Source of the DNA: Marivita sp051251565
Lineage (GTDB): Bacteria > Pseudomonadota > Alphaproteobacteria > Rhodobacterales > Rhodobacteraceae
Direction: 5' to 3'
DNA length: 64,000 bases
NCBI RefSeq assembly: GCF_051251565.1
Contig: NZ_JBPOFB010000003.1
Location: 62,001-126,000 of the forward strand
Position numbers and translations under genes: made by a program. Numbering within the stretch: position 1 is the stretch's first letter; the number at the start of each line of letters is the position of its first letter. Positions 26,794-34,952 of the stretch are shown piece after piece. The notes below the pieces were generated by a model. The model was not told the DNA's origin and ran no database searches. It saw only the letters and a program-made list of their open reading frames with translations.

Positions 26794-28046
26794 CCCTGCC
26801 CAAGATTGCCTATCTGACCGGCGAGTACCCCCGCGCCAGTGACACGTTTATTCAACGCGAAGTCGCCAATCTGCGCGCCCTCGGGCATGAGGTTCTGACC
26901 TGTTCCATCCGCACCACCGGGGTAGAACACCTTGTCGGTCCCGAACAACGCGGGGAACACGCGCAGACGTTCAAAGTTCTGGACGCGGTAAAATCCCCCG
27001 CGACGACGCTGCGGGCGCATCTGCGCTGGATCAAGACGCCGGGTCGGTATCTGTCCGCACTGGGCCTTGCGTGGCGAACCGCGCCGAGGGGCCTGAAGGG
27101 CAGGCTATATAATCTGATCTATTTCATCGAAGCGGGTGTTTTGGCGGCAAAGCTGATGGATGAGGGCGTGACCCATCTACACAACCATATTGCCAAGGCG
27201 TCGTGCACCGTTGCGATGTTGGTCGGCGCACTGTCGGGTATCCGTTGGAGCTTTACCATCCACGGGCCAGATATCTTTTTTGAACCACATCACTGGCGGA
27301 TTGACGAAAAGGCCGCCCGCGCGTCGTTTGTCGCCTGCATCAGCCATTTCTGCAGGTCGCAGCTTATGTGTTTTGCCGATGCTCAGCATTGGGACAAACT
27401 CCACATCGTACATTGCGGCGTGGACCCATCACGTTATGCGCGACAGCCAAATCTCAATGGCAAACGGGCGCTTTTTGTCGGGCGGCTGGCCGGAGTCAAA
27501 GGTGTTCCTATCCTGATTGATGCGCTGGCGCACTTGTCAGATAAGCATCCCGATTTGACTCTGCGCCTTGTGGGTGACGGCCCGGACCGCACAGCGCTTG
27601 AGGCAGAGGTCAAAGCACGCGGGCTCCAAGACAAGGTGACGTTCCTTGGCTACAAATCACAAGCTGAAGTAGCCGAGGAATTGGCACAAACGGACGTGTT
27701 TGTCTTGCCCAGCTTTGCCGAAGGCGTGCCGGTTGTTTTGATGGAGGCAATGGCAGCGCAGGTGCCGGTTCTGACGACCCGGATTGCAGGTGTCCCGGAA
27801 CTGGTCGAAGACGGTGTCAGTGGACGGCTGGTGCCACCGGGTGATGCTCAGGCCTTTGCCGATGTGCTTGGTGGACTGCTGTCAGACCCTGACCTCCGCC
27901 GCAGTTTCGGCACTGCGGGCCGGGCCAAAGTGATCGCAGAATACGACGCGGCGCACGAAGCGGCGTGGTTGTCCAACCTGTTCTGTACCTACGCCACACC
28001 CGGCCCCACGCCGGGACTGCGGCCCAACAAAGGGTTGTCGGCATGA
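26790..28046 (+). CDS. Glycosyltransferase family 4 (GT-B)
   Basis: With the ATG at 26790 (GGAGGG upstream, ATGA overlap) the protein has 418 residues. It begins KIAYLTGEYPRASDTFIQRE, typical of colanic-acid/exopolysaccharide GT4 enzymes. The C-terminal GT1 domain shows ALFVGRLAGVKGV, RLVGDGPDR and the nucleotide-sugar site PSFAEGVPVVLMEAMA. It probably works at the cytoplasmic face of the membrane on a lipid-linked glycan. Confidence 0.9.
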   Translation: MTLPKIAYLTGEYPRASDTFIQREVANLRALGHEVLTCSIRTTGVEHLVGPEQRGEHAQTFKVLDAVKSPATTLRAHLRWIKTPGRYLSALGLAWRTAPRGLKGRLYNLIYFIEAGVLAAKLMDEGVTHLHNHIAKASCTVAMLVGALSGIRWSFTIHGPDIFFEPHHWRIDEKAARASFVACISHFCRSQLMCFADAQHWDKLHIVHCGVDPSRYARQPNLNGKRALFVGRLAGVKGVPILIDALAHLSDKHPDLTLRLVGDGPDRTALEAEVKARGLQDKVTFLGYKSQAEVAEELAQTDVFVLPSFAEGVPVVLMEAMAAQVPVLTTRIAGVPELVEDGVSGRLVPPGDAQAFADVLGGLLSDPDLRRSFGTAGRAKVIAEYDAAHEAAWLSNLFCTYATPGPTPGLRPNKGLSA

Positions 28047-29011
28047 GTGTTGATGTTGTCTTGATCGGACGAAACGAAGGCGCGCGTCTGGTCAAATCTC
28101 TGGCATCGGTCGTGCCACAAGCGCGGCGCGTGATCTATGTCGATAGCGGGTCAACCGATGACAGCGTGGCCAACGCATCATCCGTCGGGGCAACTGTTGT
28201 TGACCTTGATATGTCCGTGCCCTTCACCGCTGCGCGTGCGCGCAACGCCGGGTTCGAGGCGGTGATGGCGCAGGACAATCCGCCTTTGGCAATCCAGTTT
28301 CTGGATGGGGATTGCATTATGACGGATGGCTGGCTTGATGCTGCGGAACACAAGATGCGGTCCGAGGATGATCTGGCGCTGGTGACGGGGCGTCAGGCCG
28401 AACTCCACCGCGACACCACCATTTTTAACCAGATGTCGGATTTTGAGTGGAAACGCCCCGAGGGCGAAATCGAGGCCTGCGGCGGCAACATGATGGTGCG
28501 CGTGTCTGCGTTCGAAGCGGTTGGCGGGTTCGACCCCCGTGTCATCGCCGCAGAGGATGATGAGTTCTGCACCCGCCTGCGCAAGGCTGGCTGGCGGCTG
28601 GTGCGCATCAGCCCTGAAATGTCACGGCATGACGGCGGGCGGCTTCGGTTTCAGCAATGGTGGAAACGGGCCGAACGCACCGGGCATGGCTTTGCCCAGG
28701 TGGGGCATATGCACCCGGATTACTTTGTCCGCGAACGAAAGCGGGGCTGGGTCTTTGGCCTGATCCTGCCGCTTCTGGCACTTTTCGGGGCGGTCCTGTC
28801 GCCCGCGGTGCCTTTGCTGGTTCTCGGTGCATACGGGTTTTCCCATTGGCGCACGACCCGTGGATTGCAGGCAGAGGGCCTGCCGGGACCAGAGGCGCGC
28901 AAACACGCGGTGTTCCTGACGCTGTCCAAGTTTCCGAATGTCATTGGCATGATCCGTTACCATTGGCGGCGTCTAAGCCACGCGCAGATGCGCATCATTG
29001 AATACAAGTAA
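28043..29011 (+). CDS. Glycosyltransferase family 2 with C-terminal membrane segment
   Basis: This 322-residue GT-A enzyme starts MSVDVVLIGRNEGARL, with YVDSGSTDDS and an FLDGDC DxD-type site. The conserved ED acceptor motif is in VIAAEDDEFC. Hydrophobic residues ~240-275 could anchor it to the inner membrane. A 4-base overlap couples it to the GT4 gene before it. Donor and acceptor are unknown. Confidence 0.88.
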   Translation: MSVDVVLIGRNEGARLVKSLASVVPQARRVIYVDSGSTDDSVANASSVGATVVDLDMSVPFTAARARNAGFEAVMAQDNPPLAIQFLDGDCIMTDGWLDAAEHKMRSEDDLALVTGRQAELHRDTTIFNQMSDFEWKRPEGEIEACGGNMMVRVSAFEAVGGFDPRVIAAEDDEFCTRLRKAGWRLVRISPEMSRHDGGRLRFQQWWKRAERTGHGFAQVGHMHPDYFVRERKRGWVFGLILPLLALFGAVLSPAVPLLVLGAYGFSHWRTTRGLQAEGLPGPEARKHAVFLTLSKFPNVIGMIRYHWRRLSHAQMRIIEYK

Positions 29012-29024
29012 GGGGTTTGGGCGT

Positions 29025-31133
29025 ATGGCGTCTTCGAAAATACGGGTTGGCCTGATTGGTGCGGGCTATATCGCAAGCTGGCACGCGGATGCGTTGCGCG
29101 CGACCGACGGGGTCGAAATCTCAGCCGTCTGCGACCCGTCCGAAGCAGCAGCCAAGGCGCTGGCTGACGGGTTGGGCGTGCCGGTGTTCGCAGATGTCGG
29201 CGACCTGATTGAGGCGGGTGTCTGCGATGCGGTGCATATCCTGACGCCGCCGCATCTGCATCATCCGCTGGCACTCCAATGCCTTCGGGGCGGAGTGCAT
29301 GTGCTGGTGGAAAAGCCGGTTGCAACCACAGCTGCCCAGACCGCCGAGATCGAAGCTGTGGCGCAAGAAAACGGCGTGCGGTTTCATGCCGGGCACAACT
29401 TCATGGGCCTGCCGTCTTACGAGCGGTTGAAAGCCATGCTGGCCACGGGCGATCTGGGTCGCGTGTCAGTGGCCGAAGTGCATTGGTGCCTTCCGCTTGC
29501 GCCGCTGCGGTCGGGGCCGTTTGGCATCTGGCTGCTGCGCGACCCGAAAAACCTGCTGCTTGAGCTTGGACCGCATTTGATGGGGTTCATCGTCGACCTG
29601 TTTGGAGCGCCGGATATTGTATCGGTGCATCTGTCGAAACCTATTGACCTGCCGGGCAACGACACCCGCCATCAGGCATGGCGCATCATGGCGCGGGCCG
29701 GTGATGTGGATGTCAATCTGACCATCTCGATGGTGGAAACGATAGACGACCGATCCCTGACACTGCGTGGATCGTCAGGACGGGCGCGGTTGGACTTTGC
29801 CGCAGACACCTTGGTGGTAGAGCGCGAGAACGCGTCTGATCTGGTGCTCAACCCGCTTCGGCGGCAACTGGACCTGAGCTGGCAACACCTGCGCGAAGGG
29901 CTGGGCAACACCTTTACGCAGGTCGCATCGCTAAATCGCAAGTCTCCCTACGCGCTCAGCTTTCAAGGCATGGATGCGGCTGTCTATGGGGCATTGCGGC
30001 GTGATGTTCCGGCAGATGCGCGCTTCTCGGGTGCTAGCGCTGTCGCGGTGATGCACGCCCTTGATCAGGCTTTGGCCTTACTGCCGGACGCCGACCTCAA
30101 ACCCGCTGCACCGAAACAGAAAACGCGCGATCCTAAGGCAACCGCGATGGTGATTGGCGGCACCGGCTTTATCGGTCGGGCATTGACCCGCGCCTTGGTT
30201 GCCAAGGGGCAAGATGTGCGCGTTCTAAGCCGGGGCAAACACGGCCCCTTCCCCGACCTGTCCGATGAGGTCGAAACCGTGGGTGTGTCGCTGTATGACA
30301 AGGCCGCATTGGTCGATGCGATGCAGGGGATCGACGTGGTGTTTAACCTTGCGCGGTCACTGGAAGGCACCTGGGACGAGGCGCTTGAACATGACGTGGG
30401 CGTGGCCGTGCGCATTGCCGAAGCCTGCCAAGAGGCGGGCGTCAAACGGCTGGTCTATACCGGCACGATTGCCAGCTACGACATGTCCTCGCCTTTGCAA
30501 AAGATCACCGAGGACGTCGCATTTCCCACCGATATGAGCGACCGCAACATGTATGCGCGGTCCAAGGCGGAATGCGAAAAGCGTCTGATGGAGATGCACC
30601 GGCGCGATGGGTTGCCCTTGGTGATCGCGCGTCCGGGAATTGTTGTGGGCCATGGCGGACCGTTGCAGCATTGGGGCATTGGGCGCTGGCATGGTGCAGG
30701 CGCGGTGCGCATATGGGGCAATGGTCTGAACATCCTGCCCTTTGTGCTGATCGACGACGTGGCCGAAGGGCTGATCCTGATGGGGGACCATCCTGATGCG
30801 GTGGGTCAAAGCTATAACCTGATCGGCGAACCGATGCTGTCGGGCAAAGGCTATTTTGATGCGATCCACACAGCATTGGGTGCGCGCGTGCGGGTCAGTA
30901 CCGGGAATCTGACCCTGTTCTGGGCGGCGGATGCGGTAAAGCATATGCTCAAAGTGTATGCGCTGCGCCGCAAGGGGTTGACCCGTCCGTCGCTGGCCGA
31001 TTGGAAAAGCCGGGCGCATCTGTCTCCGTTTGTGAACACAAAACCAAAAGCAGAGCTGGGCTGGGCCCCGGAACAGGACAAGGCGCGTTTTATCAAAGAG
31101 GCGATTGGCAAAGCGAACCTGTTTGGGTTTTGA
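29025..31133 (+). CDS. Fused Gfo/Idh/MocA oxidoreductase - SDR epimerase/dehydratase
   Basis: With the ATG at 29025 the protein has 702 residues. Residues ~1-350 are a complete MocA-type oxidoreductase (VGLIGAGYIASWHADAL, then VEKPVATT). Residues ~375-700 are a complete extended SDR (VIGGTGFIGRALTRAL, YARSK). The two halves are joined by a Lys/Pro/Ala-rich linker near residue 365. The separate genes at 24743 and 25858 have the same two domains in the same order, so this looks like a gene fusion within the operon. It may make a modified sugar in two channelled steps. Confidence 0.87.
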   Translation: MASSKIRVGLIGAGYIASWHADALRATDGVEISAVCDPSEAAAKALADGLGVPVFADVGDLIEAGVCDAVHILTPPHLHHPLALQCLRGGVHVLVEKPVATTAAQTAEIEAVAQENGVRFHAGHNFMGLPSYERLKAMLATGDLGRVSVAEVHWCLPLAPLRSGPFGIWLLRDPKNLLLELGPHLMGFIVDLFGAPDIVSVHLSKPIDLPGNDTRHQAWRIMARAGDVDVNLTISMVETIDDRSLTLRGSSGRARLDFAADTLVVERENASDLVLNPLRRQLDLSWQHLREGLGNTFTQVASLNRKSPYALSFQGMDAAVYGALRRDVPADARFSGASAVAVMHALDQALALLPDADLKPAAPKQKTRDPKATAMVIGGTGFIGRALTRALVAKGQDVRVLSRGKHGPFPDLSDEVETVGVSLYDKAALVDAMQGIDVVFNLARSLEGTWDEALEHDVGVAVRIAEACQEAGVKRLVYTGTIASYDMSSPLQKITEDVAFPTDMSDRNMYARSKAECEKRLMEMHRRDGLPLVIARPGIVVGHGGPLQHWGIGRWHGAGAVRIWGNGLNILPFVLIDDVAEGLILMGDHPDAVGQSYNLIGEPMLSGKGYFDAIHTALGARVRVSTGNLTLFWAADAVKHMLKVYALRRKGLTRPSLADWKSRAHLSPFVNTKPKAELGWAPEQDKARFIKEAIGKANLFGF

Positions 31134-31177
31134 TCGCTGTCATGTGATCAACAATCCCCTCAAATCGGTCGTATTCT

Positions 31178-31195
31178 TGACAGATTACGCTGTCA
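31178..31195. promoter_or_regulatory. TGACAG/CTGTCA inverted repeat before the kinase gene
   Basis: A perfect 6-bp inverted repeat with a 6-base spacer lies 70-88 bases before the BY-kinase-like gene. Its left arm overlaps a perfect TTGACA (31177-31182) that could be the -35 box. Almost the same sequence occurs at 7734-7753. It is a plausible operator. Confidence 0.4.
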
Positions 31196-31265
31196 GACCG
31201 TTTGCATGCGGCTTGCCCGTGGATGAAAACCGGAAGGTGACAATGCCCCGCAACGAGGCTGAAAC

Positions 31266-32471
31266 ATGACCGAGCAGCCCAAATTCCAACGCCGGAACCG
31301 GCGTGGGGCGGGTGTGCCTGCGGAGCCTCCAAAGCGCCCTGAACCCAAGCCGCAATACGATGCTTCAATGGAAGACCTGGAAGCGCTGATCGCGGAAAAA
31401 GAGGCGCTGTTGCAGTTGCGCGCCGAGCGCGAGGCAGAGCGTCCGCGCCAAGCCGAGATCGAAGCGGAACGCCTGCGCACAGCCGAAGTGGCGCGCCAAG
31501 CCGAGTTGCAACGAGAGGCCGAGCTTGAGGCGCAAAAGCGGCGTGACGCGGAATTGGAAACCGAACGTAGGATCGCGGCAAAAAAGGCCGCTGCCCTTGA
31601 AGCCGAGCGCGAGAAACAGCGCCTTGAAGCCGAACACGAGGCCGAAACAGCACGCGCTGCACAAGCACGTCAAAAAGAGAGTGCGGCAAAGCCCAAAGCG
31701 CCCCTTGTTCTGGCCAGCGCCCCGAAAAAGCTGCTAAATGATCCCGAAGAATGCTGGCGCAGCATTGACCGGTTTCCGTTGGACGAACGGCGGCTGGATG
31801 AACGCCATGTGATCACCGCGCTGCGCACCGATCCGTCCCATACGCGGTTTGATATCCTGCGGACACGCATGCTTCAGGCGTTGGCGGAAAACGGGTGGAA
31901 GCGGGTTGCGATTACGTCACCGACCAAGGATTGCGGCAAAACCTTTACAGCGGCCAATCTGGCGATCAGTCTTTCGCGGCAGGAAAACTGCCGGACCGTG
32001 CTGCTTGACCTCGACATGCGAAACCCGAGCCTGCACAAGATCTTTGGTGTCAGAGACACAGGCGCTATCGGGGACATGCTGCGCGAAGAGATAGCGCCGG
32101 ACGCCCATTTGCAGGGTTTTGCCTCAAATTCAATTTCGGCCGGATCGCATGTGGCAATCGGATTCAACGGGATCGTCGAGCCCTATGCCGCAGAGCTGTT
32201 GCAAGATCCGTCCACCCAGCGGGTGCTCAACCAGATCGAAGAACAGTTCGCGCCTGACGTGATGCTGTTCGACCTGCCACCCGCGCTATTGAATGATGAC
32301 GTAATCGCGATGCGCCCTCACATGGATGCATTGTTGATCGTGGCGGCGGGCGGAATGACCAAGGCCAACGACATCAAGGAAACGGAACGTCGGATCGGCG
32401 AAAACATTCCGCTCCTGGGCGTTGTCCTGAACAAGGCTGAACAGGCCGAAACGGGCGATTACACCTACTAA
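31266..32471 (+). CDS. BY-kinase-like ATPase (CpsD/CapB type) with coiled-coil N-terminus
   Basis: In the 401-residue protein, residues ~40-145 are an E/R/A/K-rich coiled coil. A cytosolic tyrosine-kinase-like ATPase domain follows. Walker A is the variant SPTKDCGKTFTA (Lys225) and Walker A' is TVLLDLDMRNPSL. Walker B is VMLFDLPPALLNDDV. The extreme C-terminus is GDYTY, two tyrosines that could be the autophosphorylation tail. No membrane segments are present. It faces a separate Wzz/GumC-like gene, and together they would replace one Wzc/ExoP-type protein controlling polymer length. Confidence 0.8.
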   Translation: MTEQPKFQRRNRRGAGVPAEPPKRPEPKPQYDASMEDLEALIAEKEALLQLRAEREAERPRQAEIEAERLRTAEVARQAELQREAELEAQKRRDAELETERRIAAKKAAALEAEREKQRLEAEHEAETARAAQARQKESAAKPKAPLVLASAPKKLLNDPEECWRSIDRFPLDERRLDERHVITALRTDPSHTRFDILRTRMLQALAENGWKRVAITSPTKDCGKTFTAANLAISLSRQENCRTVLLDLDMRNPSLHKIFGVRDTGAIGDMLREEIAPDAHLQGFASNSISAGSHVAIGFNGIVEPYAAELLQDPSTQRVLNQIEEQFAPDVMLFDLPPALLNDDVIAMRPHMDALLIVAAGGMTKANDIKETERRIGENIPLLGVVLNKAEQAETGDYTY

Positions 32472-32478
32472 GCAGCGC

Positions 32479-33813
32479 TCACTGTGCGCGGCGCGGCGAC
32501 ACTGACAAACCCGCGAGGTTCGCCAGCGGCTTTGCGATCAGCCCAATCAAGCCCATAAACATCGCCGCAAGGATGCCCAACCCAAACTTGGAACCATTGC
32601 GCTTTTTCTTGCTGACATCAGACGACACTGTACCCAGCATCGGGACCGAAATCACAGGACGCAAGCCAAGGATACGTTCCATCTGGGCTGCGTTGCGGAT
32701 CGGCGGGTTCAGCAATTCTAGAACAAACGCCAGACCCACACCCATCATCAAGCTGGCCACGCCACCCAACATCGCTATTGACCGTTTGCTGCGCGAAATT
32801 GCGTAGACCGGGGCGATTGCGGGCTCAAGCACTTCAAAACGGGCCAACTGGCGCTGCTGCTCAAGGCTCTGGCTCATTTCAGCATCAGCCTTGCGACGCG
32901 AAATAACGGTAAACTGTTCGTTCAATTGTGCCAATTCGCGTTCCAGAGAGGCCAATTCACGCTCCACCGAAGGGGCGCGGGTGAGCAGCGCAGTGATTTG
33001 CGATGTACGATTTTCGATCAAGGCAATCTGGTCTTCAAGCACGGACACCTGACGCTGCAACGCTTCGGGGCGCACGCGGCTGCTGTTTGAGTCAAGACCA
33101 ACGATCTGCTGGCGCAGGGTTAGCAGCGACGCATTCAACGTGGTCAACTCACCCTGTAGGATCGAAATGTTGGCAGGCAGTACTTCAGCATTGGCGGATT
33201 TGTAGCCAGAAATGATGGATTCAGCGGCAATGATCTCGGTCCGGATACGCGTCTCTTCGACGTTAAAGAACTCAAGCTCAACCTGTGCGCGATCCACGCT
33301 TCGGGTACGCGCTTCTTCCAACACGCGGGCCAGAATATCGTTGGCCACGTCAGCAGCGACCTGGGGATCGTTCAGGTTAACCTCGATCACCATTCCGGAC
33401 ACGGATTGGTTCGGCTGCCATGCTTCGCCCGCAAGAATGGCGTCAATCGTGACAGACTCGCGCATCGCGGTCAGACGTTCCGTCAGTGTCATGCTTGGGT
33501 CGTCATTGAAGAGGTTATGGGTGTCCATGATCTCGACCAGCGAGCCACGCGACATGACGCGCTGTTCGATCAGACGCACAGTGCGGCGTGTATCAAGACC
33601 ACCGCGCGCATCCGTTGCAGCCCCCGGAGTGGAGTTGGTGCTTGCCACCTGAGGGTCTTCGATCTGCACAACGGCAATCGCGTTGTAGACAGGAACGCGT
33701 GTCAGCGCGACCGCGACCGACACAATGCACCCGATCAATGTGCTCAGGACAATCAAACCCATGCGCCGCTTGAGCGCGGAGAAGACCTCTTCGAACGACT
33801 GAAAATACAACAC
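32479..33813 (-). CDS. Wzz/GumC-like polysaccharide co-polymerase
   Basis: This 444-residue inner-membrane protein uses a GTG start with GGAG 8 bases upstream. There is an N-terminal membrane segment (MGLIVLSTLIGCIVSVAVAL) after a short cytoplasmic part, then a long periplasmic region with coiled coils (residues ~195-330). Two C-terminal hydrophobic segments (~335-360 and ~405-430) enclose a conserved loop. The pattern is that of GumC/Wzz proteins that set polysaccharide chain length. No kinase domain is attached; the candidate kinase is the convergent gene 7 bases away. Confidence 0.87.
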   Translation of the reverse strand: MLYFQSFEEVFSALKRRMGLIVLSTLIGCIVSVAVALTRVPVYNAIAVVQIEDPQVASTNSTPGAATDARGGLDTRRTVRLIEQRVMSRGSLVEIMDTHNLFNDDPSMTLTERLTAMRESVTIDAILAGEAWQPNQSVSGMVIEVNLNDPQVAADVANDILARVLEEARTRSVDRAQVELEFFNVEETRIRTEIIAAESIISGYKSANAEVLPANISILQGELTTLNASLLTLRQQIVGLDSNSSRVRPEALQRQVSVLEDQIALIENRTSQITALLTRAPSVERELASLERELAQLNEQFTVISRRKADAEMSQSLEQQRQLARFEVLEPAIAPVYAISRSKRSIAMLGGVASLMMGVGLAFVLELLNPPIRNAAQMERILGLRPVISVPMLGTVSSDVSKKKRNGSKFGLGILAAMFMGLIGLIAKPLANLAGLSVSPRRAQ

Positions 33814-33830
33814 GCGATCAACTCCAGTAC

Positions 33831-33846
33831 CAAGGCCCCCGCCTTG
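33831..33846. promoter_or_regulatory. Leader hairpin of the Wzz-like gene
   Basis: CAAGGC/GCCTTG with a CCCC loop lies 17 bases before the GTG start of the Wzz-like gene. It is in the leader, so it could affect translation. It is a short hairpin and could be chance. Confidence 0.25.
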
Positions 33847-33933
33847 CCCAAGTTGAGGTCAAACTATGACACCCCGCCCCGAACAAGACACAATTTAGCC
33901 AAAACAAGGCGAGAATGCGACAGCAAAGGTTTG

Positions 33934-33964
33934 CAGGAATGGAAACAACGCGTTTCCATTCCTG
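33934..33964. promoter_or_regulatory. Perfect 13-bp inverted repeat between wzz-like gene and NRPS operon end
   Basis: CAGGAATGGAAAC and its exact complement are separated by five bases (AACGC). The centre contains the palindrome AACGCGTT. It lies 120 bases upstream of the Wzz-like start and 35 bases past the SGNH-like stop. Either an operator for wzz or a factor-dependent terminator for the operon is possible. No T-run follows on the minus strand. Confidence 0.5.
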
Positions 33965-33998
33965 GCAGTGGGACAGCAGTTTGAAGGTGGTTGGAGGA

Positions 33999-34949
33999 TC
34001 AGTTCCGGGGGATGCCGGTAATCGGCAAGTCCGAGACAACATCCCACACAGTTTGCTGCATCAGCTTTGCCAGCAAGGGGCTTGGGGCCTCTGCCGGGGT
34101 GCCGTCAAAGCGGTTGAGCTGGGCAGGCAAGCCCACGGGAGATCGCTGATAGAGAACGGCATAATGTGTCAACGCAACAAGGTAGGCCCCCAGATCGTTG
34201 ACATGAATTGTGTCCAAAGACCCGTCTTCGAGACGGGCAAAAAGGTGTTCGCGGGACGTCATGCCATCAACGCCTGTGCCGTTTTCAATGCGGCGGACAA
34301 GTTCTGCCATGACGCGGCCTGCCGGGATGACATAAATCGGGTTGGCATCGGGTTGATGCGCCATCGCTTGTGACAAAAGCACACCCTCCCAATACCGGGC
34401 CGGGTCTGCATCCAGTCGATTCAGCCAGCCTTGCGGATCGTTGAGGTCATGCCAGGATTCGTAAAGATATGTTCGGATCTCGGGGTTGCCGTCCCGTGCG
34501 GCGCCCACCCATTTTTCGACGTAGATCGGGGATTCGAAATACGCGATCGCAGCTTCAATCTCGACCATCTCGGTCAGAACGAACGCACCGTAGTCCCCAC
34601 TGGCCAGCGCTTCTTTGGCATCGCGGTACTGGGCATGGGCATTTTCGGTGTCAAAGCCTTGGATTGGCTCGTCCGGTTCCCAATGCGCCTTCAGCGGTGT
34701 GCCCCATCCCAATTGCGAGGCGTGGTCATGGCCGGCCAATTGCGCCAGCATCGCAGGCATGTCGCGCCCGACCAGCGAATGACCAAGGTGGTAAACGCTG
34801 AGCGGGCCAGTCGGCGCTTGCAAAGGCGTTTCATAGCGCGCTTCCAACTGCTCTGGCGATAGCCCCGTCGGCGCAGTGAGGAACCCCCAAACGGCAACCG
34901 CGCTTCCAAGGACTGCAACACCCGCAAGAAATCCGTACGCTGTCTTCAT
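33999..34949 (-). CDS. SGNH-hydrolase-like membrane-anchored/secreted protein
   Basis: The 316-residue protein has an N-terminal hydrophobic segment (residues ~5-26) and a possible SGNH-type fold. LGHSLVGRDMPAML resembles the nucleophile block (GxSL). DTIHVNDLGAYL near residue 250 resembles the C-terminal DxxH block. The match is partial, so esterase or acyltransferase activity is a hypothesis. It starts 3 bases after the NRPS stop and is the last gene of the PKS/NRPS operon, which suggests that it acts on, or transfers, that operon's product outside the cytoplasm. Confidence 0.6.
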   Translation of the reverse strand: MKTAYGFLAGVAVLGSAVAVWGFLTAPTGLSPEQLEARYETPLQAPTGPLSVYHLGHSLVGRDMPAMLAQLAGHDHASQLGWGTPLKAHWEPDEPIQGFDTENAHAQYRDAKEALASGDYGAFVLTEMVEIEAAIAYFESPIYVEKWVGAARDGNPEIRTYLYESWHDLNDPQGWLNRLDADPARYWEGVLLSQAMAHQPDANPIYVIPAGRVMAELVRRIENGTGVDGMTSREHLFARLEDGSLDTIHVNDLGAYLVALTHYAVLYQRSPVGLPAQLNRFDGTPAEAPSPLLAKLMQQTVWDVVSDLPITGIPRN

Positions 34950-34952
34950 CTG

